From assembly GCF_001730305.1 (NCBI RefSeq), contig NZ_MIJY01000023.1, positions 1-64,000 of the forward strand: DNA of 64,000 nucleotides. The letters run 5' to 3'. This document shows, one piece after another, positions 1 to 9,573 of the stretch (positions within the stretch are counted from its first letter, which is position 1; each line of letters starts with the position of its first letter). Both the position numbers and the translations under genes were made by a program. Under the pieces are notes generated by a model. The model did not search any database. It had not been told where the DNA came from and was given only the letters and a program-made list of their open reading frames with translations. The DNA comes from Enterococcus termitis. Lineage in GTDB: Bacteria; Bacillota; Bacilli; Lactobacillales; Enterococcaceae.

Positions 1-96
1 AAGGTGCATGTACGGTGTGGAGCGGGGGAAAACCTAGAGAAGTTATTTGCTTTTAGTAGCTAAGAAAGCAAACTTCAAAAGGTTACCTATCGCTAT
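1..96 (+). mobile_element. 3' end of a group II intron (partial)
   Basis: The first bases carry the GTGCATGTACGGTGTGGAG and GGGGGAAAA strings that normally follow the reverse-transcriptase gene of bacterial group II introns. They are followed by a short stem region and an ACCTATCGCTAT terminus, which fits the usual AY 3' splice end. I place the splice junction after position 96, because from 97 on a long open frame encodes a surface protein. The intron body and its maturase lie to the left of the window. Identification rests on recall of intron 3'-domain sequences; the exact boundary is inferred. Confidence 0.7.
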
Positions 97-3000
97 CTTT
101 GCAGAGAGCAACGCTAGATACTTCTGGAGCTAAGGGAATTATTGTTTCTCCAGATACTCAGTTATCCATTGATCCTCCTGGTTTAGTCGCAAATACTACT
201 GGTGCAGTAAATGCAGATTCAAAATATCTAACTGCATTGTCCTATATTACTTTGCGACAGTATAATTCAGCTGCTACGCAATATGAATATACTGCGAATC
301 AAATCGATGTTCATTGTGATGTTGTGGTCGGTTTATTTGGACAGTATCCTTTTAAACTAGAAGTAAAAGGAAAAATAGCGATTGATAAGTCCACACTGCA
401 GTATGGGAAAGACGAGTGGAACAACAAGTATTCTTTTGAAGGATTAGAGTTTGATGTTATTGACAAAAATAATAAAGTTGTCGATACTCTAAAACTGGAT
501 CGAGACGGAAAAGCAACATCTAAGGATTTGCTGGTCGGTACCTATACATTAAAAGAAAAATCAGGAAAATGGGCTGCGACCGGACAAACGCAACATGAGG
601 ATATCCAGGTTACTGTTGAAGCAGGGAAAACAGTGACATTAGACGTAAAAAATACAGCTGTTACAGGGAAAATCACCATTAAAAAATCAGGTGAGTTTTC
701 GGGAACGGATTTATGGAATGATCGATATAGTCTAGCTGGAAATGTGTTTATCTTAACTTCTAAAACAGACGGTAAAACTTACGAGATTACAACTAATGAA
801 AAAGGTGTCGCAAGTAAAGAAAGACTACCGTTAGGGGACTATATCATTGAAGAGAAGACCTCTTCTCCAGGCTTCGTAAATACGTTTGGTAAAAAAGAAG
901 TATCTTTGACGTATCAAGACAAGGAAACAGAAATTGTTTTCGGGGAAACTTCAGGTACAAATAGAGAAGTTACTGGGGAAAATACACTTCAAAAAGTCGA
1001 TGTGGACACGGAAAAAAGCCCCAATGGAAAAGCAAACATGAAAACTGCTAAATATCAGCTATTTTATGCCGATGATTCCACAGGATCAAGTGCACATAAA
1101 AAAGGTGATCCAGTGAAATGGACGGACGTGCCAACACCAAAATTATTGAAGGGTGAGAAAGTTAAGGAAGCGATTATAGGCGGTAATAAGGTAAACTTTG
1201 GTGATTCTGTAGTAATTGATATTGACGATGAAGCCTTACAGGCAGCTATCGGGAATCTATCATTAGGGAAATATGAGTGGTTGGAAGTCGATGCCGGAGC
1301 TGGTTATGTCACTGATCCAACGAGACATGTTTTTGAAATTAAAAAGAAAGACGACAAAACAGCTGTTGTGATCGCAGAAGAGAAAACTTCTTTGGAACAA
1401 ATCATCAATGTATTGTTGCGATTAGATAAGAGTTTAACTTTACCTGAAAATCAAGGTGGTTCAGGATTTAATGGTGTAGAGTTCACCGCATTTCCGATCA
1501 ATGGCACTGTTGCGGAGCCAGTTGTATTAAAAACTGGAATCAATCCAACTAGTGGAGAAGACGGATATGCTGAAGCGAAGTTGGTTTTTGGTGATTGGAA
1601 ACTTCAGGAGACAGACGGTGTGGCAGGCTACGACAATGTACGAGATATTTATATTCGAATGACGGTTGACGAAGCCACAGACAAACTATTGATTATCGCA
1701 AGTTTCAATGAAGACTTTTCTGATCCATTCAATAAACGTGAATTTACGTTGTCTGATAGTTCTTCAGAGAAAAATCCAAATGCTGAAGGAACCGCTGGAA
1801 ATCTGGACAGCACAAATTTTGTTGCTTCATTATCAACGATTCGTTTTAACGACAATCCAGAGAAACCAAAAGAACCAGGGATTGACGTAGAAAAATCAAA
1901 TGTGGAAATTCCAGGAGCGGGGCAAGGGAACAAACAGGATAAACCAAACAATGTTGAAAACGACGCTGACGACAAAGAAACACCGGTTATTGTAACACCT
2001 AGTGAACCAACCGATATTTTCTTTAAAATCACGAATACCGGAAATGAAGATTTAACAAACATTCAGCCTGTTGATAAAACGACAGAAGGAAGTATTTCTA
2101 TTGAGAAAATCAAGTGGGAATTTTCACTTGATGAAAAAGGTTTTGTTTTAGGCGAGAATGGTCAAGTATTGGTTCTGAAGCCTGGTGAAAGTTTTACAGG
2201 AAAAGGGACGCTTCCAGCCCTTCCAGAAGGAGAATTACACGGAAACTTGATTACAGTTACCGCTACCGGCAAAACTTCAGAGAAACAAGTTGAAGACGAA
2301 GACCCTTGGTATGGTATTGATGAACCGGAAGAACCGGGAATTGATATTGAAAAAGGTACTTCTTCAGAATTAGAAGCAGGGCAAGGAAACAAACAGGATA
2401 AACCAAATAATGTGGATAAAGATTTTGATGATAAAGAAGCGCCATTTGCGGTTACTTCTGGTAAACCAACAGATATATTCTTTAAAATTACAAATACTGG
2501 CAAAGAACCATTAAGTAATATCAAACCAGTAGATAAAACTACAGATGGCTCTATTTCAATTAATGAAATCACCTGGGACTTTAAACTAAACAAAGAAGGT
2601 TTTATCGTTGATGAAAAAGATGAATTATTGGTCTTGAAACCAGGAGAGTCTTTCACAGGAAAAGGTGTCTTACCAGCCTTACCAAAAGGAGAATTACACG
2701 GGAACTTGATTACTGTAGAAGCAACAGGCACAGAATCGAAGAAACCAGTTACCGATGAAGACCCTTTTTATGCTCTTGATCCAGAACCAAAAGGTCCCGG
2801 TATCGATGTAGAAAAGGCAAGTGGAGCAGCTCCAGAAGCTGGAAAAGGGAATAAGGAAGATAAACCAAATAATGTCAATAATGACTTTGACGATAAAGAT
2901 AAACCTGCGAACGTTGAAACCGACAAAGAAACAGATATTTATTTCAGAATAACTAATACTGGTGGAGAACCTTTAACAGAGATTAAACCAGTAGACAAAA

Positions 3001-3434
3001 CAACTGCTGGATCTATTTCAATCAAAGAAATTACTTGGGATTTTGCGATGAATGACAAAGGAATTATTCTTGGTAAAGACGGGAAACCGCTTGTTTTACA
3101 ACCAGGAGAAACATTTATCGGAAAAGGTATTTTACCGAAGCTCCCAGTTGGTGAACTTCATAGTGATACCATTACTGTAGAAGCGGTAGGGACGGAATCC
3201 AAAACCTCCGTAATCGATGAAGATACTTGGCATGGTCTTGTACCAACACCAGAATTGATTCCGAGTAATCCAGCCACTTATTTGCCAGCAATGGGTGCGT
3301 TGCTTAGTCATTATCCAATGATTGCAGGAGTAATCCTAATTTTGTTAGTTACAGCAACGTACTTAATTCTTCAAAGAAGAACACGAGTAAGCACTATGAC
3401 ACAGCAAACAACCGAGTATTATATTGAAAAATAA
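97..3434 (+). CDS. Large surface protein of the ICE, 3' exon (SpaA-like domains, three long repeats, C-terminal anchor)
   Basis: This open frame runs straight out of the intron end, so the 5' exon is outside the window and the TTG at 99 is unlikely to be the true start. Residue numbers below count from 99. Around residues 88-290 there are two SpaA/CnaB-like domains (GKIAIDKS and GKITIKKSGEF starts, TYTLKEK and DYIIEEK strands). From about 591 to 1048 there are three similar units of roughly 153 residues that begin with PGID(V/I)EK, contain KPNNV and end in DEDPWYG or similar. The C-terminus has LPAMG, a hydrophobic segment near 1070-1090 and a basic stretch, like a degenerate sorting signal. 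It is probably a cell-wall adhesin that helps mating contact. Function is inferred from domains and from its place ahead of the conjugation operon. Confidence 0.75.
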
Positions 3435-3440
3435 GTCATG

Positions 3441-3469
3441 AAAGGAATTTCAGAAGGAATTCCTTTTTT
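3441..3469 (+). terminator. Intrinsic terminator after the surface protein
   Basis: AAGGAATT and AATTCCTT arms close an 8-bp stem followed by a run of T, seven bases after the stop codon. Confidence 0.75.
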
Positions 3470-3529
3470 GTATGCAAAAAATGCCTCCTGATTGAATCGG
3501 GAGGCAAGGAGGGAGAGAGGTACATTCAA

Positions 3530-3848
3530 GTGAAAAATGCTGAATTGGAAAAAATGATTCTATCTGTTCTTTTGTCAGAGCCGGAACTGCTCATTGCTTA
3601 TAGCATGAATCCTTTGAAAAAATGGAGTTAAAGCATGTAAAAAAAGCAATCAATATATAAAGGAAAAGCAGTTGAATAAAATAGCTTGTTCTTTTCCGGA
3701 TTATATTCATGCAAAGTTATGGGTACGAACATTAAACTACATTTCTGCAGATAAAAGGTCGTTGTTTAGTGCTAGATACAATGATCGTATGCTAGAACAA
3801 TTTGTTGACAGATATCAGCTGCTATACAAAATTTTTGAATCAATCTAG
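3530..3848 (+). pseudogene. Small ICE gene broken by one extra A
   Basis: A GTG at 3530 sits behind an AGGAGGGAGAG ribosome site and opens a frame of 33 codons (LEKMILSVLLSEPELL) that stops at 3629-3631. In the A6 run at 3617-3622, removing one A joins it to the next frame, which is open to the stop at 3846-3848 and contains FPDYIHAKLWVR and YNDRMLEQFVDRY. The restored product would be about 105 residues. I do not recognise the family. It may be a true pseudogene, a phase-variable gene, or a site of slippage. It lies upstream of the conjugation genes. Confidence 0.55.
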
Positions 3849-3870
3849 GCTAGAAAGGAGAGTACAGGTA

Positions 3871-4068
3871 GTGTCCTTATTAGAGATAGCATTCAGACTT
3901 TATATTACAAGCGCGTTCAGTATTGTCAGTTACTTTTTCTTAAAGTGGGCATACGTAATAGATCGTTATAAAAGGGAAATGACAAATCAAGAAAGAAAAG
4001 AGACAGGTTGGTTTTTAGTAGGTTACAATATTATATTTTCGGTTATAGCATACTTGGTTTTTAGTTGA
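3871..4068 (+). CDS. Small two-helix membrane protein
   Basis: I chose the GTG at 3871 because AAAGGAG lies about 11 bases upstream; the longer frame from 3802 has no ribosome site. The product has 65 residues and two hydrophobic segments (SAFSIVSYFFLKWAYV and the C-terminal YNIIFSVIAYLVF), with a charged loop KREMTNQERKE between them. Its 3' end overlaps the end of the convergent gene at 4061. No family is recognised. Small membrane proteins are common at the front of Gram-positive conjugation operons, so a transfer-related role is possible. Confidence 0.55.
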   Translation: MSLLEIAFRLYITSAFSIVSYFFLKWAYVIDRYKREMTNQERKETGWFLVGYNIIFSVIAYLVFS

Positions 4069-4684
4069 TAATGGTTTGTATCAGTTGAATAGCCAACCAT
4101 GCAGCAGTAACAATTGTCACTAATTTTAATAAAAGCGTCAGGATAAGAGAACTTTCGCAAGCTTTGTTTTTCCAGAGTATTGGTGCAAAACTAAAAAAGT
4201 GTAGGATAAATGGAAAAATTAAGAAAGTCGCAAAAGATATGACGATTACATTAACCATATTTAAGTGTATAGTCTGAAAAATGATAAATGAAGTTGAAAA
4301 TGATTGTTTATAAATCAATAGTAAATAAACAATAGCTAATACGATTGACATGAAACCAGAGCTTACTTTGTCTAGCAATGTAAAGTCGTCTTCTTTAGGC
4401 TTAGGTTTTGTCATGCTGCTATCTATAATATCAAAAGAAATTCCAATTAACTGAATGAAAAGAATAGTTGCAGCAGTCGCAGAAAATAAAACTAGAACTG
4501 TAATCATTCGATCAATAGTGAAAGCTTGATTGAATTCTTCAGGGAGCAAATCAATAGCAATCGAGAAAAGAGCGTGTGTTCCTTCAGGAAAAAAGAGTGA
4601 CGCAATAAAAAGAATTTTTAACGTTTCCAGCAATAGGACTGATTTTGTGGTCAAGTGTTGAATCGTAGTAATAGCAGTGTTCAT
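4061..4684 (-). CDS. Polytopic membrane protein of unknown function
   Basis: The 207-residue product has about five hydrophobic segments: residues near 15-33, 60-85, 108-128, 140-165 and 180-205. A charged linker KPKPKEDD lies near residue 90. The gene has an AGGAGTTTT site before its ATG. It is the only minus-strand gene in this ICE segment and sits divergently from the operon at 4744, with about 60 bp between them that must hold both start regions. No catalytic motif is visible. It could be an entry-exclusion or host-interaction protein, but nothing in the sequence decides this. Confidence 0.6.
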   Translation of the reverse strand: MNTAITTIQHLTTKSVLLLETLKILFIASLFFPEGTHALFSIAIDLLPEEFNQAFTIDRMITVLVLFSATAATILFIQLIGISFDIIDSSMTKPKPKEDDFTLLDKVSSGFMSIVLAIVYLLLIYKQSFSTSFIIFQTIHLNMVNVIVISFATFLIFPFILHFFSFAPILWKNKACESSLILTLLLKLVTIVTAAWLAIQLIQTIIN

Positions 4685-4743
4685 GAGAAAACTCCTTTTT
4701 TTCTATCAGTTTATCACATTATTATACAGAGAGGCGTGAAAAA

Positions 4744-5604
4744 ATGGCCATACAGTTTCAATTTGAGAAAACAAGTAACATGCGTGTTCCGTTAAAAGAG
4801 CCGCTGCCACTTAGTCAAGCAGAAGCTTTACTAGAAAAAGAAAATAGCTATGCAGTGGAAGAACAATCTGAAATGACGTTTACCTATTCGTTGCTAAATG
4901 AGGACAATGTGGACGTTGTACAATTCAGCTACAAGTTTCCTGAACCTAACTTTTCCTTGTTAGGATCAATAATAAAAGAATTACCAACTTTTTCAGAAGA
5001 AGAGCAAGAGCTCATTGTACCCTGGTTAGAAGAAGGATTCGGGAAGAAAATTAGAAGAGCTGAAAGACCTCTTCAGATTCAAGCACCAGCAGCACAAACG
5101 CAGCCCGTTCCTAAAAATAAAAAAGCAAAAAAATCTATTTTAGCTAAATTTTTTAAACGACAGTCTAAAAAACAAGCTGGGGTTATTGTGGAAGCACCAA
5201 ATGATCAGCAAGTGATTCTTCCGGCGCAGCGCTCCAGTGCTCAATCTTTGAGCCAGGACATTTTACAACAATTTGAAGCTGCATTAGATATAGAAAGCTA
5301 TCCTGAAGCTATTCGATTGTATGAAGGCTATACAGCCATATTGAGTGGAAGGAATGAATTGATCGCAGTAGGATATAGTTATTTACGTACAGGTCAGCTT
5401 CAAAAAGCTAAAATAGTCAATGAACGTCTGATTAGTTCAGCGCTCACACAAGATATTCTTTTAATGGATCAGCTACAGGCATTAGTCAATGCAAGTAAAG
5501 AAAAACTTTCTACTCTTCAGGCAGAACCGATTGAACATGCAGAAGAAATTCAAGTATTAATGAACCAAATTGTTCTGTATACACAGGAAATGGAAGAAAT
5601 TTAG
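4744..5604 (+). CDS. Cytoplasmic protein with TPR-like C-terminal half, first gene of the conjugation operon
   Basis: The 286-residue product has no signal peptide or membrane segment. Residues 1-105 form an acidic mixed domain. Residues 110-150 are a basic Lys-rich linker (KNKKAKKSILAKFF). Residues 165-286 are helical, with a TPR-like pattern (FEAALDIESYPEAIRLYEGY, then GYSYLRTGQLQKAKIVNERL). It ends three bases before the start of the wall hydrolase, so the two are co-transcribed. I do not recognise a named family. A scaffold role in assembling the transfer channel is a guess based on position and the TPR-like repeats. Confidence 0.6.
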   Translation: MAIQFQFEKTSNMRVPLKEPLPLSQAEALLEKENSYAVEEQSEMTFTYSLLNEDNVDVVQFSYKFPEPNFSLLGSIIKELPTFSEEEQELIVPWLEEGFGKKIRRAERPLQIQAPAAQTQPVPKNKKAKKSILAKFFKRQSKKQAGVIVEAPNDQQVILPAQRSSAQSLSQDILQQFEAALDIESYPEAIRLYEGYTAILSGRNELIAVGYSYLRTGQLQKAKIVNERLISSALTQDILLMDQLQALVNASKEKLSTLQAEPIEHAEEIQVLMNQIVLYTQEMEEI

Positions 5605-5606
5605 TC

Positions 5607-6692
5607 GTGAAGAAATGGCTGATTGCTAGTCTATTATTTACTGTAGCGCCACTTCTAATCCTGATAATGAGTATTGCTTTAGTTTTTGGTATACAAGAAG
5701 AAGAGCCTGTTCAACCTTCCGGTGATTCAATCGCTTTTACCGGAGAATTTACACCAGAGCTTCCAGCTGTTCCAGATATTAAGGGAACAGGAAATTTTTC
5801 AGATGAAACAGCTCAACTAGCTGTAGCTACAGCGATTAAATACCGCTTATTACCTAGTGTGATTCTTTCACAATTCGCTTATGAAAGCGAGTGGGGGCGT
5901 TCACACAGTGCAACGGCAGATAATAATTTTTTTGGTATTACCTGGTTTGAAGGGTGCCCTTTTCCAAAAGGAACAGCCCGGGGAATTGGTGGCAGTGAGG
6001 GCGGCTGGTATATGCGTTTCCCAGACGCAAAGACAGCCTTTAATTATTACGGATACATGGTGGCTAAACAGTCCAATTTCAACGCATGTGTAGGAAATAA
6101 AAGCCCAGGAGAATGCCTGCTTATTCTAGGTCGTGGTGGTTATGCAGCCGCGGGGATTACTGAAACTAGCCCCTATTATACAAATTGTTTGGCGATCATT
6201 CAGAGTAATCGATTGTCAGAACAGTATGATCAAGTAGCAATTTCTCGCTGGTTAGAGTTACCAGGGCTAGATCCGATTATTGGAAATGGTAAAATTGCTG
6301 TTTTGGAGAGTGTTTTAGGCTCTAAAGTAGGTTCTGGGCAGTGTTACGCTATGACCGCTTATTATGTACGGTCACAAGGCGGTCCCGAATTAGACGGTTC
6401 AGGTAAAATCTATGCTAGTCAAATAGGCAATGATTATGACTGGAGTAGTTATGGTTGGAAAGTTATTTTCAATCCGACTTTTGAACAATTAAAAGCAGGG
6501 GACGTGATCAACTGGGGAGCTGGTGGCATTGCAATCACCCAATATGGACACACGGGTGCGATTGCTGCAGTAGGAACAAATGGAAATTTCGTGACCTATG
6601 AACAAAATAGTGCGGGGGAATTTGTTACAAAACACAATCGTTCTATGCAATCAGCACCGATCACTAGTATCGTACGGAAAATAAAAAAATAA
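5607..6692 (+). CDS. Conjugative cell-wall hydrolase, glucosaminidase plus CHAP
   Basis: This 361-residue protein has an N-terminal membrane anchor (residues 3-28). A GH73/lysozyme-like domain follows at about 65-205; ILSQFAYESEWGRS carries the likely catalytic Glu and NNFFGI is typical of the fold. A C-terminal CHAP domain starts near 245, with the Cys of GSGQCYAMTAYYV and the His of QYGHTGAIAAV. Such two-domain enzymes (the Tn916 Orf14, TcpG and PrgK type) cut peptidoglycan glycan and peptide bonds locally so that the transfer channel can cross the wall. The start is GTG at 5607, directly after the upstream stop. Confidence 0.88.
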   Translation: MKKWLIASLLFTVAPLLILIMSIALVFGIQEEEPVQPSGDSIAFTGEFTPELPAVPDIKGTGNFSDETAQLAVATAIKYRLLPSVILSQFAYESEWGRSHSATADNNFFGITWFEGCPFPKGTARGIGGSEGGWYMRFPDAKTAFNYYGYMVAKQSNFNACVGNKSPGECLLILGRGGYAAAGITETSPYYTNCLAIIQSNRLSEQYDQVAISRWLELPGLDPIIGNGKIAVLESVLGSKVGSGQCYAMTAYYVRSQGGPELDGSGKIYASQIGNDYDWSSYGWKVIFNPTFEQLKAGDVINWGAGGIAITQYGHTGAIAAVGTNGNFVTYEQNSAGEFVTKHNRSMQSAPITSIVRKIKK

Positions 6693-6710
6693 TGGAAGGA
6701 GAATGACAAC

Positions 6711-7307
6711 ATGTCTAAAACAAGTTTGTTCCTGTGTTTCATACTTTTAGCGGGAATGATATTAACAGCTTGCAGCCCCTCTAAGAAAGGGAAAAATAAT
6801 GTTGCCAATTCTAGTGAAGAAGTACATCTAATTGAAGGTTCTACTGTTAAAGAAATCAGTAGTACAGAATCAAAACCAAAGGAAAGTAGTGCCGAGATTT
6901 CCGGCGAAGAATCAACAGAGAAACAAGAAGAAACGGAACCGTCAGCTGCAGAACTTTCTATGAATGATTTAGAAATTCAGACGTTTTTAAAAGAATTTGG
7001 TGAAAAATTTGTAAATTACAAGAGCATTGATGAAAGAAACGGTGCTGTTAAAGGACTTTTAACTGAAGACTGTGCCAAAGAAAACGGTATGACAGTAAAA
7101 GTAAATGCTGATTTTACGGCACAAGGAGAAGTCCTTCAGATTTATCGACCATTTGAAGATGATAAATCCCAGTCTTATATCATTGTGGGAAAAGAACGAT
7201 CGTCAGCTGGTGAGCAGGGAATACTTCTTACTGTTTCTCTTCGGGAAGAAAATGCTGCACTAAGAATAAGTAAATTGACGGTTCATTACGTGAAACAAGC
7301 TTACTAG
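6711..7307 (+). CDS. Conjugation-module lipoprotein
   Basis: A GGAAGGAG site precedes the ATG. The first 21 residues are a lipoprotein signal ending in the lipobox LTAC, followed by a Ser/Glu-rich low-complexity stretch to about residue 80. The C-terminal 115 residues (MNDLEIQTFLKEFGEKFVNY onward) look globular and resemble the small NTF2-like folds found in transfer proteins, but I cannot assign a family with certainty. It should sit on the outer face of the membrane, next to the wall hydrolase and the TcpC-like protein encoded in the same operon. Confidence 0.7.
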   Translation: MSKTSLFLCFILLAGMILTACSPSKKGKNNVANSSEEVHLIEGSTVKEISSTESKPKESSAEISGEESTEKQEETEPSAAELSMNDLEIQTFLKEFGEKFVNYKSIDERNGAVKGLLTEDCAKENGMTVKVNADFTAQGEVLQIYRPFEDDKSQSYIIVGKERSSAGEQGILLTVSLREENAALRISKLTVHYVKQAY

Positions 7308-7324
7308 AAAGGAGCGTGAAAATA

Positions 7325-7663
7325 GTGGAGACACAACAACCGGTAACACCTAATCAACAGATACATGCACCTATTGAGACTACTAAGGAAATCAACGATT
7401 TTACTCGATTTACCCACGAATTAGAGAATAAGGATAAGGTAAAGCTATACGTTCTCTATCAGATTGAAAATAAGAAATGGAAACGAGGAACAACGCTTAG
7501 TTATAAACGACTATCACAAGAAATAACGGTTCCAAATAATGCTTATAAAATGGCACTAGAATTTTTAGAAGGTGCTGGATTAATCGTGAATGAAGTAGTG
7601 ATAGAAGAAAAAGTGCCTGCTACTCTTATTGAACGATATGGGGTGATTGTTCATGGCAAATAA
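7325..7663 (+). CDS. Small winged-helix-like protein in the conjugation operon
   Basis: Two GTG codons compete. The one at 7325 has AAAGGAG at normal spacing (10 bases), whereas the one at 7316 is only one base from it, so I take 7325 (112 residues). The middle of the protein (DKVKLYVLYQIENKKWKRG, then YKRLSQEITVPNNAYKMALEFLEGAGLI) has the helix-turn-helix and wing rhythm of a winged-helix domain. It overlaps the TcpC-like gene by 11 bases, so the two are translationally coupled. It may bind DNA or another operon product; the role is unknown. Confidence 0.6.
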   Translation: METQQPVTPNQQIHAPIETTKEINDFTRFTHELENKDKVKLYVLYQIENKKWKRGTTLSYKRLSQEITVPNNAYKMALEFLEGAGLIVNEVVIEEKVPATLIERYGVIVHGK

Positions 7664-8768
7664 AGTGAATTTGGCAGCACTTCAACCAGCTGTAAAACAA
7701 GAGAAGAAATTAAAAGGAAAATCCGGATTTTTTAAGAAAAAGCCAAAGAAAGAGAAAAAAGGCTGGGGTTGGGCTAAAGGGAATATTGGAGAAGGAACAA
7801 GAAGTATCAAATTCAATCGAACGTCCCCAAACAAAATTGTCGCAGTTTTTTTATGGCTTTTACTGCTTAGTATGGCGTTCTTTCTTTTATTGAATGTGTT
7901 TACTTCAGGAAGTACGCTTTCAAGTATCTCCAGCTTGAATCAGTCAGTTGGGAAACTTCAGGCGGATCAAAAGCAAGAAAATGAGAAGGACGATTTTGCC
8001 GTTTATCAAGGTCAATCTTTTCTTTACTGGTACTATCTATCACCGAAAACAAATGAAGAAAAAGAAAGAAGAGACAGCTGGTTAAATAATTATTTATCAA
8101 TCGGATTAAGTCTGCCAACATTGAAGTTAGGTGAAGAAAGTCAAGTAGTAGATATTCAGTTTACACGACAAGAAACGAAAAATAATACGTTATATGATCG
8201 TGTTGTCTATCTTTCTTATGAAGTCACTCTTCAGGCAAATAAGGTTTCTACAGAAGAATCACAAGAAGTCAGTGAGGCAGAAGAGGGAAAAAACAAGGAA
8301 TCTTCAGAAAAGGAGAAAGTCTTCCTTCAAGTGACGATTCCAACTGTCACTACTGAAGGTGATTTTCGAGTAATAGGACTACCGGAAATTGCTAGTTTTG
8401 GTAAGAGCAGCAATCTATCAAAAGAGAAAATTGTTCCATATGATGGTACTGCATTGTATGCTAGGGGCGAGAAAGTGGCTGAAGAACAACAAGTTCCTAT
8501 TGTGGATTTTTTGACAAAGTTCTATCAAATGTATACAGCCAATGACGAAAAATTGAACATTGTTACGCATGAATCCGGATTTCCAACTCCAGCTGAAGCT
8601 AAAAATGTGACCATTCGCAATTTAGTGAAGACTGGTAAAAATGAATACAAAGCAAACGGAACAGCAGAAGTGTTCTTTGAAACAAGTGGTATTCAATTAT
8701 CAACAAGTTTTACCGTAACCTTTAAGCAAGAAGGAAATGGTTATTTTGTAACAACAATAAATAATTAA
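7653..8768 (+). CDS. TcpC-family conjugal transfer protein (VirB8-like)
   Basis: The 371-residue protein starts with a long Lys-rich cytoplasmic tail (to about residue 65). One membrane helix follows (KIVAVFLWLLLLSMAFFLLL), then an extracellular part with two NTF2-like halves typical of TcpC, Orf13 of Tn916 and ConG-neighbour proteins. Gene order agrees: it lies directly before the TcpD/TcpE/VirB4/VirB6 genes. In TcpC the outer domains support channel assembly at the cell pole. The second half is interrupted by an acidic low-complexity insert (SEAEEGKNKESSEKEK). Family assignment is from architecture and synteny. Confidence 0.8.
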   Translation: MANKVNLAALQPAVKQEKKLKGKSGFFKKKPKKEKKGWGWAKGNIGEGTRSIKFNRTSPNKIVAVFLWLLLLSMAFFLLLNVFTSGSTLSSISSLNQSVGKLQADQKQENEKDDFAVYQGQSFLYWYYLSPKTNEEKERRDSWLNNYLSIGLSLPTLKLGEESQVVDIQFTRQETKNNTLYDRVVYLSYEVTLQANKVSTEESQEVSEAEEGKNKESSEKEKVFLQVTIPTVTTEGDFRVIGLPEIASFGKSSNLSKEKIVPYDGTALYARGEKVAEEQQVPIVDFLTKFYQMYTANDEKLNIVTHESGFPTPAEAKNVTIRNLVKTGKNEYKANGTAEVFFETSGIQLSTSFTVTFKQEGNGYFVTTINN

Positions 8769-8770
8769 CA

Positions 8771-8807
8771 GGTCAATTCTTTTATAAATAGAATTGATCT
8801 TTTTTTA
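8771..8807 (+). terminator. Hairpin with T-run inside the conjugation operon
   Basis: GGTCAATTCT and AGAATTGATC arms pair around TTTATAAAT and are followed by seven T. It lies between the TcpC-like and TcpD-like genes and directly before the AGGAGG of the latter. It looks like a full intrinsic terminator within an operon and may lower expression of the downstream channel genes. Confidence 0.7.
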
Positions 8808-8822
8808 GGAGGAAAAACAAAC

Positions 8823-9134
8823 ATGTTTAATCAAACACTCTTTTATCTAGGCGTAAGCGGGGGACTAGAGGATTTCTTTAAAAGTATTCAAACACAAGCC
8901 TATTGGGCGTTAGGAATTGCTGCATTGCTATTTATTGTCATTTCAATTTCACAACAAAGTATTGTCGGACTGGTACTTTCAATCGTTATTCCTCTTCTCT
9001 TAGCTGTAGGAATCACTTTAATGGCTCATTTGCAGGAAATTGGCGAAGCAATAACAGATGTCATTATCAAGTTTACAGGTACAGGAATGATCTATTTTCC
9101 GGACTTACTTGATTTGTTTAAAATGATGATTTAG
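8823..9134 (+). CDS. TcpD-like small membrane protein
   Basis: This 103-residue protein has an amphipathic N-terminus (GGLEDFFKSIQTQAYW) and two hydrophobic segments, about residues 30-48 and 49-70. TcpD and the equivalent small proteins of Tn916-type machines have this size and this place, between TcpC and TcpE. A strong AGGAGG precedes the ATG. It is probably a membrane component of the mating channel. Assignment is by synteny and topology rather than by a diagnostic motif. Confidence 0.65.
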   Translation: MFNQTLFYLGVSGGLEDFFKSIQTQAYWALGIAALLFIVISISQQSIVGLVLSIVIPLLLAVGITLMAHLQEIGEAITDVIIKFTGTGMIYFPDLLDLFKMMI

Positions 9135-9147
9135 GAGGGAGTGAGTT

Positions 9148-9573
9148 ATGGAGTTTAATTTCACAAAAGAATACAATCACGGGCATCGAGTGTACAACTT
9201 GGGGCGGATTTCGTTGAATCGATGGGCACCTAACGGATTATCTATTTATCGACTGGTTGTTTTTGGTGTTTTTGCTATTGGGAGTATACTTGTTCTATTT
9301 TTTGGTGTGATTACTGGGAATCAAGGAATAATTACCTTCTATTTAAAACACTGGATTCACTTAATTATTCTTCTTTTTCTTCTTGTTTGGACACTGTTTA
9401 GTATGAACTGGGATCAAAAAAATATTTTTCAGTTTCTACTAGGAAGAGGTCTTTTCTATACCAGTAAAGGGAATCAATATGAACATAGTCATGCAGTTAT
9501 TTACGAAGAAAATCAGACATTCATGTATAGAAAAATGAGAAGGGGGAAACGTCGTGCGAAGTACAAAGCGTAA
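9148..9573 (+). CDS. TcpE-family conjugal transfer membrane protein
   Basis: The 141-residue protein starts with the TcpE-like motif YNHGHRVYNLGRISL, has two membrane helices (about 37-60 and 70-90) and ends in a strongly basic tail (MRRGKRRAKYKA). TcpE of pCW3 and the matching ICE proteins are conserved neighbours of the VirB4-like ATPase and localise with the transfer complex. Its end overlaps the next gene by 20 bases, so the two are coupled. Confidence 0.8.
   Translation: MEFNFTKEYNHGHRVYNLGRISLNRWAPNGLSIYRLVVFGVFAIGSILVLFFGVITGNQGIITFYLKHWIHLIILLFLLVWTLFSMNWDQKNIFQFLLGRGLFYTSKGNQYEHSHAVIYEENQTFMYRKMRRGKRRAKYKA

Noticed and set aside
1649-2731. Minus-strand frames under the surface-protein gene
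   Set aside because: They mirror the repeated domains of the plus-strand gene and lack start signals.
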